A stretch of 64,000 bases of DNA from Hydractinia symbiolongicarpus (GCF_029227915.1 NC_079885.1:30879001-30943000); one strand, 5' to 3'; shown: positions 1 through 14,449, counted from the first letter of the stretch. Translations and numbers: made by a program. The notes: a model not told the origin generated them from the letters alone.

Positions 1-1612
1 GCATGAGACTTGTAGTTTTCAGAAATGTTTTCATTTTTGATGAGACGCTTAATGAAAGTGGTTTAATCGCCGGCAAACGAAAATCCGCGATATGCGTAAA
101 TCCCGGGCTTGGCCTGTATAGTCAAAAGTATACAAAGAAAGTACCCAGGGAGTAAACTCATTTTCCGAACGATTTTTTAAATTATTTTTTCACCACTACA
201 ACGCATGAGATTTGTAGTTTTCAAAAATGTTTTCATTTTTGATGAGACGCTGAATAAAAGAAGTTTAATCGCCGGCAAACGAAAACCCGCCATTTCCCGT
301 AAATCCCGGGCTCAGCCCGTATAGTCAAAAGTATACAAAGAAAGTACCCAGGGTGTAAACTCATTTCCACTATTCCATTTTTTCACCACTACAACGCATG
401 AGACTTGTAGTTTTCAAAAATGTTTTCATTTTTGATGAGACGCTGAATAAAAGAAGTTTAATCGCCCTCAAACGAAAACCCGCGACTTCCCGTAAATCCC
501 GGACTCGGCCCGTATAGTCAAAAGTATACAAAGAAAGTACCCAGGGAGTAAACAAATTTTCCGAACGATTTTTTAAATTACTTTTTCACCACTAAAACGC
601 ATGAGACTTGTAGTTTTCAAAAATGTTTTCATATTTGATGAGACGCTGAATAAAAGAAGTTTAATCGCCGGCAAACGAAAACCCGCTATTTTCCGTAAAC
701 CCCGGACTCGGCCCGTATAGTCAAAAGTTTACAAAGAAAGTACCCAGGGAGTAAACTTATTTCCCGAACGATTTTTTAAATTATTTTTTCACCACTAAAA
801 CGCATGAGACTTGTAGTTTTCAGAAATGTTTTCATACTTGATGAGACGCTTATAAAAGTGGTTTAATCGCCGGCAAACGAAAATCTGCGATTTCCCGTAA
901 ATCCCGGGCTTGGCCTGTATAGTCGAATGTATACAAAGAAAGTACCCTGTGTATAAACTCATTTCCAAAACGATTTTTTAAATTATCTTTTCACTACTAC
1001 AACGCATGAGATTTGTAGTTTTCAAAAATGTTTTCATTTTTGATGAGACGCTGAATAAAAGAAGTTTAATCGACCTCAAACGAAAACCCGCGACTTCCCG
1101 TAAATCCCGGACTCGGCCTGTATAGTCAAAATTATACGAAGAAAGAACCCAGGGAGTAAACTCATTTCCCGAACGATTTTTCAAGTTATTTTTTCACCAC
1201 TAAAACGCATGAGACTTGTAGTTTTCAAAAATGTTTTCATTTTTGATGAGACGCTGAATAAAAGAAGTTTAATTGCCTGCAAACGAAAACCCGCCATTTC
1301 CCGTAAACCCCGGACTCGGCCCGTGTAGTCAAAAGTATTCAAAGAAAGTACCCAGGGAGTAAACTCATTTTCCGAACGAATTTTTATATTATTTTTTTAC
1401 CTCTAAAACGCATGAGACTTGTAGTTTTCAAAAATGTTTTCATATTTGATGGGACGCTGAATAAAAGAACTTTAATCGCCGGCAAACGAAAACCCGCTAT
1501 TTTCCGTAAACCCCGGACTCGGCCCGTATAGTCAAAAGTATACAAAGAAAGTACCCAGGCAGTAAACTCATTTCCCGAACGATTTTTTAAATTATTTTTT
1601 CACCACTAAAAA
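1..1612. repeat. Higher-order repeat copy 1 (left end, about 8 monomers)
   Basis: This block and 1613-3427 are near-identical tandem copies. The first monomer carries the rare word cgatatgcgtaaatc in both copies (near 90 and near 1700). From the short-tail monomer onward the copies align at a constant 1815-bp offset (for example 369 to 2184, 978 to 2793). At the very start the offset is 1612, because this copy lacks one monomer that the second copy contains at about 1816-2018. Differences inside the shared part are few. Confidence 0.85.
1022..1043. other. Representative satellite dyad (hairpin-forming palindrome)
   Basis: This is a representative of a motif repeated in most monomers. The left arm TCAAAAATG (1022-1030) is the perfect reverse complement of the right arm CATTTTTGA (1035-1043), separated by TTTT. 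In many monomers of the 'taatgaaagtgg' class the left arm reads TCAGAAATG, which puts one mismatch in the stem; another class has a change just outside (ttctcaaaaatg). The dyad could extrude as a short hairpin or be a site for a dimeric DNA-binding protein, but neither is shown here. The island at 60630-63762 is inserted at the outer edge of this motif's right arm. Confidence 0.85.
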
Positions 1613-3427
1613 GCATGAGACTTGTAGTTTTCAGAAATGTTTTCATTTTTGATGAGACGCTTAATGAAAGTGGTTTAATCGCCGGCAAACGAAAATCCGC
1701 GATATGCGTAAATCCCGGGCTTGGCCTGTATAGTCAAAAGTATACAAAGAAAGTACCCAGGGAGTAAACTCATTTTCCGAACGATTTTTTAAATTATTTT
1801 TTCACCACTACAACGCATGAGATTTGTAGTTTTCAAAAATGTTTTCATTTTTGATGAGACGCTGAATAAAAGAAGCTTAATCGCCCTCAAACGAAAACCC
1901 GCGACTTCCCGTAAATCCCGGACTCGGCCCGTATAGTCAAAAGTATACAAAGAAAGTACCCAGGGAGTAAACTCATTTCCCGAACGATTTTTTAAATTAT
2001 TTTTTTACCACTAAAACGCATGAGACTTGTAGTTTTCAAAAATGTTTTCATTTTTGATGAGACGCTGAATAAAAGAAGTTTAATCGCCGGCAAACGAAAA
2101 CCCGCCATTTCCCGTAAATCCCGGGCTCAGCCCGTATAGTCAAAAGTATACAAAGAAAGTACCCAGGGTGTAAACTCATTTCCACTATTCCATTTTTTCA
2201 CCACTACAACGCATGAGACTTGTAGTTTTCAAAAATGTTTTCATTTTTGATGAGACGCTGAATAAAAGAAGTTTAATCGCCCTCAAACGAAAACCCGCGA
2301 CTTCCCGTAAATCCCGGACTCGGCCCGTATAGTCAAAAGTATACAAAGAAAGTACCCAGGGAGTAAACAAATTTTCCGAACGATTTTTTAAATTACTTTT
2401 TCACCACTAAAACGCATGAGACTTGTAGTTTTCAAAAATGTTTTCATATTTGATGAGACGCTGAATAAAAGAAGTTTAATCGCCGGCAAACGAAAACCCG
2501 CTATTTTCCGTAAACCCCGGACTCGGCCCGTATAGTCAAAAGTTTACAAAGAAAGTACCCAGGGAGTAAACTTATTTCCCGAACGATTTTTTAAATTATT
2601 TTTTCACCACTAAAACGCATGAGACTTGTAGTTTTCAGAAATGTTTTCATACTTGATGAGACGCTTATAAAAGTGGTTTAATCGCCGGCAAACGAAAATC
2701 TGCGATTTCCCGTAAATCCCGGGCTTGGCCTGTATAGTCGAATGTATACAAAGAAAGTACCCTGTGTGTAAACTCATTTCCAAAACGATTTTTTAAATTA
2801 TCTTTTCACTACTACAACGCATGAGATTTGTAGTTTTCAAAAATGTTTTCATTTTTGATGAGACGCTGAATAAAAGAAGTTTAATCGACCTCAAACGAAA
2901 ACCCGCGACTTCCCGTAAATCCCGGACTCGGCCTGTATAGTCAAAAGTATACGAAGAAAGAACCCAGGGAGTAAACTCATTTCCCGAACGATTTTTCAAG
3001 TTATTTTTTCACCACTAAAACGCATGAGACTTGTAGTTTTCAAAAATGTTTTCATTTTTGATGAGACGCTGAATAAAAGAAGTTTAATTGCCTGCAAACG
3101 AAAACCCGCCATTTCCCGTAAACCCCGGACTCGGCCCGTGTAGTCAAAAGTATTCAAAGAAAGTACCCAGGGAGTAAACTCATTTTCCGAACGAATTTTT
3201 ATATTATTTTTTTACCTCTAAAACGCATGAGACTTGTAGTTTTCAAAAATGTTTTCATATTTGATGGGACGCTGAATAAAAGAACTTTAATCGCCGGCAA
3301 ACTAAAACCCGCTATTTTCCGTAAACCCTGGACTCGGCCCGTATAGTCAAAAGTATACAAAGAAAGTACCCAGGGAGTAAACTCATTTCCCGAAAGATTT
3401 TTTAAATTATTTTTTCACCACTAAAAC
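1613..3427. repeat. Higher-order repeat copy 2 (about 9 monomers)
   Basis: This is the second copy of the block at 1-1612, with an additional monomer at about 1816-2018 marked by aagcttaatcgccctc. The remaining monomers follow the same order of variants as copy 1: the short-tail unit, the cttatttccc unit, the tacttgatgag unit, the aatcgacctc unit, the gtattcaaag unit and the tgatgggacgctgaa unit. Related but less similar monomer runs recur at about 6.9-7.9 kb (offset about 4466 bp, 22 monomers), so this HOR was copied more than once. Confidence 0.82.
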
Positions 3428-6400
3428 GCATGAGACTTGTAGTTTTCAGAAATGTTTTCATTTTTGATGAGACGCTTAATGAAAGTGGTTTAATCGCCGG
3501 CAAACGAAAATCCGCGATTTCCCGTAAATCCCGGGCTTGGCCTGTATAGTCGAATGTATACAAAGAAAGTACCCTGTGTGTAAACTCATTTCCAAAACGA
3601 TTTTTTAAATAATCTTTTCACCACTACAACGCATGAGATTTGTAGTTTTCAAAAATGTTTTCATTTTTGATGAGACGCTTAATGAAAGTGGTTTAATCGC
3701 CGCCAAACGAAAATCCGCGATTTCTTGTAAATCCCGGGCTTGGCCTGTATAGTCGAATGTATACAAAGAAAGTACCCTGTGTGTAAACTCATTTCCAAAA
3801 CGATTTTTTAAATTATCTTTTCACCACTAAAACGCATCAGACTTGTCGTTTTCAAAAATGTTTTCATTTTTTATGAGACGCTGAATAAAAGAAGTTTAAT
3901 CGCCGGCAAACGAAAACCCGTCATTTCCCGTAAACCCCGGACTCGGCCCGTATAGTCAAAAGTATACAAAGAAAGTACCCAGGGAGTAAACTCATTTTCC
4001 AAACGATTTTTCAAAATTATTTTTTCACCACTACAACGCATCAGACTTGTAGTTTTCAAAAATGTTTTCATTTTTGATGAGACGCTGAATAAAAGAAGTT
4101 TAATCGCCCTCAAACGAAAATCCGCGATTTCCCGCAAATCCCAGACTCGGCCCGTATAGTCAAAAGTATACAAAGAAAGTACCCAGGGAGTAAACTTATT
4201 TCCCGAACGATTTTTGAATTATTTTGTCACCACTAAAACGCATGAGACTTGCAGGTTTTCAGAAATGTTTTCATTTTTGAAGAGACGCTTAATGAAAGTG
4301 GTTTAATCGCGGGCAATCGAAAATCCGCGATTTCCCGTAAATCCCGGGCTTGGCCTGTATAGTCGAATGTATACAAAGAAAGTACCCTGTGTGTAAACTC
4401 ATTTCCAAAACGATTTTTTAAATTATCTTTTCACCACTAAAACGCATGAGGCTTGTAGTTTTCAAAAATGTTTTCAATTTTGATGAGACGCTGAATAAAA
4501 GAAGTTTAATCGCCGGCAAACGAAAACCCGTCATTTTCCGTAAACCCCGGACTCGGCCCGTATAGTCAAAAGTATACAAAGAAAGTACCCAGGGAGTAAA
4601 CTCATTTTCCGAACGATTTTTTAAATTATTTTTTCACCACTACAACGCATGAGACTTGTAGTTTTCAAAAATGTTTTCATTTTTGATGAGACGCTGAATA
4701 AAAGAAGTTTAATCGCCCTCAAACGAAAATCCGCGATTTCCCGTAAATCCCGGACTCGGCCCGTATAGTCAAAAGTATACAAAGAAAGTACCCAGGGAGT
4801 AAACTTATTTCCCGAACGAATTTTTAAATTATTTTTTCACCACTAAAACGCATGAGACTTGTAGTTTTTAAAAATGTTTTTATTTTTGATGAGACGCTTA
4901 ATGAAAGAGGTTTAATTGCCGGCAAACGAAATCCCGCGATTTCCCGTAAACCCCGCACTCGGCCCGTATAGTCAAAAGTATACAAAGAAAGTATCCAGGG
5001 AGTAAACTCATTTTCCGACCGATTTTTTAAATTATTTTTTCACCACTACAACGCATGAGACTTGTAGTTTTCAAAAATGTTTTCATTTTTGATGAGACGC
5101 TGAATAAAAGAAGTTTAATCGCCGGCAAACGAAAACCCGCCATTTTCCGTAAACCCTGGACTCAGCCCGTATAGTCAAAAGTATACAAAGAAAGTACCCA
5201 GGGAGTAAACTCATTTTCCGAACGATTTTTTAAATTATTTTTTCACCACTACAACGCATGAGACTTGTAGTTTTCAAAAATGTTTTCATTTTTGATGAGA
5301 CGCTGAATAAAAGAAGTTTAATCGCCTGCAAACGAAAACCCGCCATTTCCCGTAAACCCCGGACTCGGCCTGTGTAGTCAAAAGTATTCAAAGAAAGTAC
5401 CCAGGGAGTAAACTCATTTTCCGAACGAATTTTTATATTATTTTTTTACCACTAAAACGCATGAGACTTGTAGTTTTCAAAAATGTTTTCATATTTGATG
5501 GGACGCTGAATAAAAGAAGTTTAATCGCCGGCAAACGAAAAGCCGCTATTTTCCGTAAACCCCGGACTCGGCCCGTATAGTCAAAAGTATAGAAAGAAAA
5601 TACCCAGGGAGTAAACTCATTTCCCGAACGATTTTTTAAATTATTTTTTCACCACTAAAACGCATGAGACTTGTAGTTTTCAGAAATGTTTTCATTTTTG
5701 ATGAGACGCTTAATGAAAGTGGTTTAATCGCCGGCAAACGAAAATCCGCGATTTCCCGTAAATCCCGGGCTTGGCCTGTATAGTCGAATGTATACAAAGA
5801 AAGTACCCTGTGTGTAAACTCATTTCCAAAACGATTTTTTAAATTATCTTTTCACCACTAAAACGCATGAGACTTGTAGTTTTCAAAAATGTTTTCATTT
5901 TTGATGAGACGCTGAATAAAAGAAGTTTAATCGCCGTCAAACGAAAGTCCGCGATTTCCCGTAAATCCCGGACTCGGCCCGTATAGTCAAAAGTATACAA
6001 AGAAAGTACCCAGGGAGTAAACTTATTTCCCGAACGATTTTTAAATTATTTTTTCACCACAAAAACGCATGAGACTTGTAGTTTTTAAAAATGTTTACAT
6101 TTTTGATGAGACGCTTAATAAAAGAGGTTTAATTGCCGGCAAACGAAATCCCGCGATTTCCCGTAAACCCCGGACTCGGCCCGTATAGTCAAAAGTATAC
6201 AAAGAAAGTATGCAGGGAGTAAACTCATTTTCCGACCGATTTTTTAAATTATTTTTTCACCACTACAACCCATGAGACTTGTAGTTTTAAAAAATGTTTT
6301 CATTTTGGATGAGACGCTGAATAAAAGAATTTTAATCGCCGGCAAACGAAAACCCGCCATTTTCCGTAAACCCCGGACTCAGCCCGTATAGTCAAAAGTA

Positions 6401-6879
6401 TACAAAGAAAGTACCCAGGGAGTAAACTTATTTTCCGAACGATTTTTTAAATTATTTTTTCACCACTACAACGCATGAGACTTGTAGTTTTCAAAAATGT
6501 TTTCATTTTTGATGAGACGCTGAATAAAAGAAGTTTAATCGCCTGCAAACGAAAACCCGCCATTTCCCGTAAACCCCGGACTCGGCCCGTGTAGTCAAAA
6601 GTATAGAAAGAAAGTACCCACGGAGTAAACACATTTCCCGAACGATTTTTTAAATTATTTTTTCACCACTAAAACGCATGAGACTTGTAGTTTTCAGAAA
6701 TGTTTTCATTTTTGATGAGACGCTTAATGAAAGTGGTTTAATCGCCGGCAAACGAAAATCCGCGATTTCCCGTAAATCCCGGGCTTGGCCTGTATAGTCG
6801 AATGTATACAAAGAAAGTACCCTGTGTGTAAACTCATTTCCAAAAGGATTTTTTAAATTATCTTTTCACCACTAAAACG

Positions 6880-7900
6880 CATGAGACTTGTAGTTTTCAA
6901 AAATGTTTTCATATTTGATGAGACGCTGAATAAAAGAAGTTTAATCGCCGGCAAACGAAAACCCGCTATTTTCCGTAAACCCCGGACTCGGCCCGTATAG
7001 TCAAAAGTTTACAAAGAAAGTACCCAGGGAGTAAACTCATTTCCCGAACGATTTTTTAAATTATTTTCTCACCACTAAAACGCATGAGACTTGTAGTTTT
7101 CAGAAATGTTTTCATACTTGATGAAACGCTTAATAAAAGTGGTTTAATCGCCGGCAAACGAAAATCCGCGATTTCCCGTAAATCCCGGGCTTGGCCTGTA
7201 TAGTCGAATCTATACAAAGAAAGTACCCTGTGTGTAAACTCATTTCCAAAACGATTTTTTAAATTATCTTTTCACCACTACAACGCATGAGATTTGTAGT
7301 TTTCAAAAATGTTTTCATTTTTGATGAGACGCTGAATAAAAGAAGTTTAATCGACCTCAAACGAAAACCCGCGACTTCCCGTAAATCCCGGACTCGGCCC
7401 GTATAGTCAAAAGTATACAAAGAAAGAACCCAGGGAGTAAACTCATTTCCCGAACGATTTTTCAAGTTATTTTTTCACCACTAAAACGCATGAGACTTGT
7501 AGTTTTCAAAAATGTTTTCATTTTTGATGAGACGCTGAATAAAAGAAGTTTAATTGCCTGCAAACGAAAACCCGCCATTTCCCGTAAACCCCGGACTCGG
7601 CCCGTGTAGTCAAAAGTATTCAAAGAAAGTACCCAAGGAGTAAACTCATTTTCCGAACGAATTTTTATATTATTTTTTTACCTCTAAAACGCATGAGACT
7701 TGTAGTTTTCAAAAATGTTTTCATATTTGATGGGACGCTGAATAAAAGAACTTTAATCGCCGGCAAACTAAAACCCGCTATTTTCCGTAAACCCCGGCTT
7801 CGGCCCGTATAGTCAAAAGTATACAAAGAAAGTACCCAGGGAGTAAACTCATTTCCCGAAAGATTTTTTAAATTATTTTTTCACCACTAAAACGCATGAG
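6880..7900. repeat. Diverged further copy of the left-end higher-order repeat
   Basis: The monomer order here repeats that of about 2414-3434. It shows cccgctattttccg with agtttacaaag, then tacttgatg, then aatcgacctc, then tgtgtagtcaaaagtattc, then tgatgggacgctgaataaaagaac. For example, the unit around 7259-7465 aligns with 2793-2999 at offset 4466. Single-base differences are more frequent than between the two left-end copies, so this looks like an older copy. Confidence 0.7.
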
Positions 7901-10040
7901 ACTTGTAGTTTTCAGAAATGTTTTCATTTTTGATGAGCCGCTTAATGAAAGTGGTTTAATCGCCGGCAAACGAAAATCCGCGATTTCTCGTAAATCCCGG
8001 GCTTGGCCTGTATAGTCGAATGTATACAAAGAAAGTACCCTGTGTGTAAACTCATTTCGAAAACGATTTTTTAAATTATCTTTTCACCACTAAAACGCAT
8101 CAGACTTGTCGTTTTCAAAAATGTTTTCATTTTTGATGAGACGCTGAATAAAAGAAGTTTAATCGCCGGCAAACGAAAACCCGTCATTTTCCGTAAATCC
8201 CAGACTCGGCCCGTATAGTCAAAAGTATACAAAGAAAGTACCCAGGGAGTAAACTTATTTCCCGAACGATTTTTAAATTATTTTTTCTCCACTAAAACGC
8301 ATGAGACTTGCAGGTTTTCAGAAATGTTTTCATTTTTGAAGAGACGCTTAATGAAAGTGGTTTAATCGCCGGCAATCGAAAATCCGCGATTTCCCGTAAA
8401 TCCCAGGCTTGGCCTGTATAGTCGAATGTATACAAAGAAAGTACCCTGTGTGTAAACTCATTTCCAAAACGATTTTTTAAATTATCTTTTCACCACTAAA
8501 ACGCATGAGACTTGTAGTTTTCAAAAATGTTTTCATTTTTGATGAGACGCTGAATAAAAGAAGTTTAATCGCCGGCAAACGAAAACCCGTCATTTCCCGT
8601 AAACCCCGGACTCGGCCCGTATAGTCAAAAGAATACAAAGAAAGTACCCAGGGAGTAAACTCATTTTCCGAACGATTTTCTAAATTATTTTTTCACCACT
8701 ACAACGCATGAGACTTGTAGTTTTCAAAAATGTTTTCATTTTTGATGAGACGCTGAATAAAAGAAGTTTAATCGCCCTCAAACGAAAATCCGCGATTTCC
8801 CGTAAATCCCGGACTCGGCCCGTATAGTCAAAAGTATACAAAGAAAGTACCCAGGGAGTAAACTTATTTCCCGAACGATTTTTAAATTATTTTTTCACCA
8901 CTAAAACGCATGAGACTTGTAGTTTTTAAAAATGTTTTCATTTTTGATGAGACGCTTAATGAAAGAGGTTTAATTGCCGGCAAACGAAATCCCGCGATTT
9001 CCCGTAAACCCCGCACTCGACCCGTATAGTCAAAAGTATACAAACAAAGTATCCAGGGAGTAAACTCATTTTCCGACCGATTTTTTAAATTATTTTTTCA
9101 CCACTACAACGCATGAGACTTGTAGTTTTCAAAAATGTTTTCATTTTTGATGAGACGCTGAATAAAAGAAGTTTAATCGCCGGCAAACGAAAACCCGCCA
9201 TTTTCCGTAAACCCTGGACTCAGCCCGTATAGTCAAAAGTATACAAAGAAAGTACCCAGGGAGTAAACTTATTTCCCGAACGATTTTTAAATTATTTTTT
9301 CACCACTAAAACGCATGAGACTTGTAGTTTTTAAAAATGTTTTCATTTTTGATGAGACGCTTAATGAAAGAGGTTTAATTGCCGGCAAACGAAATCCCGC
9401 GATTTCCCGTAAACCCCGCACTCGGCCCGTATAGTCAAAAGTATACAAACAAAGTATCCAGGGAGTAAACTCATTTTCCGACCGATTTTTTAAATTATTT
9501 TTTCACCACTACAACGCATGAGACTTGTAGTTTTCAAAAATGTTTTCATTTTTGATGAGACGCTGAATAAAAGAAGTTTAATCGCCGGCAAACGAAAACC
9601 CGCCATTTTCCGTAAACCCTGGACTCAGCCCGTATAGTCAAAAGTATACAAAGAAAGTACCCAGGGAGTAAACTTATTTTCCGAACGATTTTTTAAATTA
9701 TTTTTTCACCACTACAACGCATGAGACTTGTAGTTTTCAAAAATGTTTTCATTTTTGATGAGACGCTGAATAAAAGAAGTTTAATCGCCGGCAAACGAAA
9801 ACCCGCCATTTTCCGTAAACCCTGGACTCAGCCCGTATAGTCAAAAGTATACAAAGAAAGTACCCAGGGAGTAAACTTATTTTCCGAACGATTTTTTAAA
9901 TTATTTTTTCACCACTACAACGCATGAGACTTGTAGTTTTCAAAAATGTTTTCATTTTTGATGAGACGCTGAATAAAAGAAGTTTAATCGCCTGCAAACG
10001 AAAACCCGCCATTTCCCGTAAACCCCGGACTCGGCCTGTG

Positions 10041-10050
10041 TAGTCAACAA
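10041..10050. other. Rare monomer marker tagtcaacaa (first of three)
   Basis: A small insertion of the word acaa changes tagtcaaaag into tagtcaacaaaag in a single monomer variant. I found it at 10041, 11261 and 14711 only. The 1220-bp spacing (6 monomers) and the 3450-bp spacing (17 monomers) make it a convenient tag for how this part of the array was copied. Confidence 0.8.
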
Positions 10051-10999
10051 AAGTATTCAAAGAAAGTACCCAGGGAGTAAACTCATTTTCCGAACGAATT
10101 TTTATATTATTTTTTTACCACTAAAACGCATGAGACTTGCAGTTTTCAAAAATGTTTTCATATTTGATGGGACGCTGAATAAAAGAAGTTTAATCGCCGG
10201 CAAACAAAAAGCCGCTATTTTCCGTAAACCCCGGACTCGGCCCGTATAGTCAAAAGTATAGAAAGAAAATACCCAGGGAGTAAACTCATTTCCCGAACGA
10301 TTTTTTAAATTATTTTTTCACCACTAAAACGCATGAGACTTGTAGTTTTCAGAAATGTTTTCAATTTTGATGAGACGCTTAATGAAAGTGGTTTAATCGC
10401 CGGCAAACGAAAATCCGCGATTTCCCGTAAATCCCGGGCTTGGCCTGTATAGTCGAATGTATACAAAGAAAGTACCTTGTGTGTAAACTCATTTCCAAAA
10501 CGATTTTTTAAATTATCTTTTCACCACTAAAACGCATGAGACTTGTAGTTTTCAAAAATGTTTTCATTTTTGATGAGACGCTGAATAAAAGAAGTTTAAT
10601 CGCCCTCAAACGAAAATCTGCGATTTCCCGTAAATCCCGGACTCGGCCCGTATAGTCAAAAGTATACAAAGAAAGTACCCAGGGAGTAAACTTATTTCCC
10701 GAACGATTTTTAAATTATTTTTTCACCACAAAAACGCATGAGATTTGTAGTTTTTAAAAATGTTTTCATTTTTGATGAGACGCTTAATAAAAGAGGTTTA
10801 ATTGCCGGCAAACGAAATCCCGCGATTTCCCGTAAACCCCGGACTCGGCCCGTATAGTCAAAAGTATACAAAGAAAGTATGCAGGGAGTAAACTCATTTT
10901 CCGACCGATTTTTTAAATTATTTTTTCATCACTACAACGCATGAGACTTGTAGTTTTCAAAAATGTTTTCATTTTGGATGAGACGCTGAATAAAAGAAT

Positions 11000-13874
11000 T
11001 TTAATCGCCGGCAAACGAAAACCCGCCATTTTCCGTAAACCCTGGACTCAGCCCGTATAGTCAAAAGTATACAAAGAAAGTACCCAGGGAGTAAACTTAT
11101 TTTCCGAACGATTTTTTAAATTATTTTTTCACCACTACAACGCATGAGACTTGTAGTTTTCAAAAATGTTTTCATTTTTGATGAGACGCTGAATAAAAGA
11201 AGTTTAATCGCCTGCAAACGAAAACCCGCCATTTCCCGTAAACCCCGGACTCGGCCTGTGTAGTCAACAAAAGTATTCAAAGAAAGTACCCAGGGAGTAA
11301 ACTCATTTTCCGAACGAATTTTTATATTATTTTTTTACCACTAAAACGCATGAGACTTGCAGTTTTCAAAAATGTTTTCATATTTGATGGGACGCTGAAT
11401 AAAAGAAGTTTAATCGCCGGCAAACAAAAAGCCGCTATTTTCCGTAAACCCCGGACTCGGCCCGTATAGTCAAAAGTATAGAAAGAAAATACCCAGGGAG
11501 TAAACTCATTTCCCGAACGATTTTTTAAATTATTTTTTCACCACTAAAACGCATGAGACTTGTAGTTTTCAGAAATGTTTTCAATTTTGATGAGACGCTT
11601 AATGAAAGTGGTTTAATCGCCGGCAAACGAAAATCCGCGATTTCCCGTAAATCCCGGGCTTGGCCTGTATAGTCGAATGTATACAAAGAAAGTACCTTGT
11701 GTGTAAACTCATTTCCAAAACGATTTTTTAAATTATCTTTTCACCACTAAAACGCATGAGACTTGTAGTTTTCAAAAATGTTTTCATTTTTGATGAGACG
11801 CTGAATAAAAGAAGTTTAATCGCCCTCAAACGAAAATCTGCGATTTCCCGTAAATCCCGGACTCGGCCCGTATAGTCAAAAGTATACAAAGAAAGTACCC
11901 AGGGAGTAAACTTATTTCCCGAACGATTTTTAAATTATTTTTTCACCACAAAAACGCATGAGATTTGTAGTTTTTAAAAATGTTTTCATTTTTGATGAGA
12001 CGCTTAATAAAAGAGGTTTAATTGCCGGCAAACGAAATCCCGCGATTTCCCGTAAACCCCGGACTCGGCCCGTATAGTCAAAAGTATACAAAGAAAGTAT
12101 GCAGGGAGTAAACTCATTTTCCGACCGATTTTTTAAATTATTTTTTCATCACTACAACGCATGAGACTTGTAGTTTTCAAAAATGTTTTCATTTTGGATG
12201 AGACGCTGAATAAAAGAATTTTAATCGCCGGCAAACGAAAACCCGCCATTTTCCGTAAACCCCGGACTCAGCCCGTATAGTCGAATGTATACAAAGAAAG
12301 TACCCTGTGTGTAAACTCATTTCCAAAACGATTTTTTAAATTATCTTTTCACCACTAAAACGCATGAGACTTGTAGTTTTCAAAATTGTTTTCATTTTTG
12401 ATGAGACGCTGAATAAAAGAAGTTTAATCGCCGGCAAACGAAAACCCGTCGTTTCCCGTAAACCCCGGACTCGGCTCGTATAGTCAAAAGTATACAAAGA
12501 AAGTACCCAAGGAGTAAACTCATTTTCCGAACGATTTTTTAAATTATTTTTTCACCACTACAACGCATGAGACTTGTAGTTTTCAAAAATGTTTTCATTT
12601 TTGATGAGACGCTGAATAAAAGAAGTTTAGTCGCCCTCAAACGAAAATCCGCGATTTCCCGTATATCCCAGACTCGGCCCGTACAGTCAAAAGTGTACAA
12701 AGAAAGTACCCAGGGAGTAAACTTATTTCCCGAACAATTTTTAAATTATTTTTTCACCACTAAAACGCATGAGATTTGTAGTTTTTAAAAATGTTTTGAT
12801 TTTTGATGAGACGCTGAATAAAATAAGTTTAATCGCCCTCAAACGAAAACCCGCGACTTCCCGTAAATCCCGGACTCGGCCCGTATAGTCAAAAGTATAC
12901 AAAGAGAGTACCCAGGGAGTAAACTCATTTCCCGGACGATTTTTTAAATTACTTTTTCACCACTAAAACGCATGAGACTTGTAGTTTTCAGAAATGTTTT
13001 CATTTTTGATGAGACGCTTAATGAAAGTGGTTTAATCGCCGGCAAACGAAAACCCGCGATTTCCCGTAAATCCCGGGCTTGGCCTGTATAGTCGAATGTA
13101 TACAAAGAAAGTACCCTGTGAGTAAACTCATTTCCAAAACGATTTTTTAAATTGTCTTTTCACCACTAAAACGCATGAGACTTGTAGTTTTTAGAAATGT
13201 TTTCATTTTTGATGAGACGCTTAATGAAAGTGGTTTAATCGCCGGCAAACGAAAATCCGCGATTTCCTGTAAATCCCGGGCTTGGCCTGTATAGTCGAAT
13301 GTATACAATGAAAGTACCCTGTGTGTAAACTCATTTCCAAAACGATTTTTTAAATTGTCTTTTCACCACTAAAACGCATGAGACTTGTAGTTTTCGAAAA
13401 TGTTTTCATTTTTGATGAGACGCTGAATAAAAGAAGTTTATTCGCCGGCAAACAAAAACCGCCATTTCCCGTAAATCCCGGGCTCAGCCCGTATAGTCAA
13501 AAGTATACAAAGAAAATACCCAGGGTGTAAACTCATTTCCCGAACGATTTTTTAAATTACTTTTTCACCACTAAAACGCATGAGACTTGTAGTTTTCAAA
13601 AATGTTTTCATTTTTGATGAGACGCTTAATGAAAGTGGTTTAATCGCCGGCAAACGAAAACCCGCGATTTCCCGTAAATCCCGGGCTTGGCCTGTATAGT
13701 CGAATGTATACAAAGAAAGTACCCTGTGAGTAAACTCATTTCCAAAACGATTTTTTAAATTGTCTTTTCACCACTAAAACGCATGAGACTTGTAGTTTTT
13801 AGAAATGTTTTCATTTTTGATGAGACGCTTAATGAAAGTGGTTTAATCGCCGGCAAACGAAAATCCGCGATTTC
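11000..13874. repeat. 2.9-kb segmental duplication within the array, copy 1
   Basis: This segment matches 14450-17324 at a constant offset of 3450 bp. The alignment starts after a mismatch at 10999/14449 and breaks at 13875/17325. I counted about six substitutions (for example near 11965, 12000, 12595, 12669, 12735 and 13535), so the copies are over 99% identical. It carries the marker tagtcaacaa at 11261 and the unusual gttttgatttttgatg monomer near 12790. Confidence 0.88.
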
Positions 13875-14449
13875 CCGTAAACCCCGCACTCGACCCGTAT
13901 AGTCAAAAGTATACAAACAAAGTATCCAGGGAGTAAACTCATTTTCCGACCGATTTTTTAAATTATTTTTTCACCACTACAACGCATGAGATTTGTAGTT
14001 TTCAAAAATGTTTTCATTTTTGATGAGACGCTGAATAAAAGAAGTTTAATCGCCGGCAAACGAAAACCCGCCATTTTCCGTAAACCCTGGACTCAGCCCG
14101 TATAGTCAAAAGTATACAAAGAAAGTACCCAGGGAGTAAACTTATTTCCCGAACGATTTTTAAATTATTTTTTCACCACTAAAACGCATGAGACTTGTAG
14201 TTTTTAAAAATGTTTTCATTTTTGATGAGACGCTTAATGAAAGAGGTTTAATTGCCGGCAAACGAAATCCCGCGATTTCCCGTAAACCCCGCACTCGGCC
14301 CGTATAGTCAAAAGTATACAAACAAAGTATCCAGGGAGTAAACTCATTTTCCGACCGATTTTTTAAATTATTTTTTCACCACTACAACGCATGAGACTTG
14401 TAGTTTTCAAAAATGTTTTCATTTTTGATGAGACGCTGAATAAAAGAAG

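Noticed and set aside
3871-4173. 100-codon minus-strand frame, the longest in the window.
   Set aside because: It spans two satellite monomers read in frames that happen to stay open. The same peptide pieces appear in dozens of other monomers in truncated forms.
12567-12788. Short + strand frames starting with MRLVVFKNVF or MACIVECIQR, seen many times across the array as possible small genes.
   Set aside because: They are readings of the 203-bp satellite monomer. They recur at monomer multiples, change with single indels, end wherever a frame meets a stop, and have no upstream gene signals.
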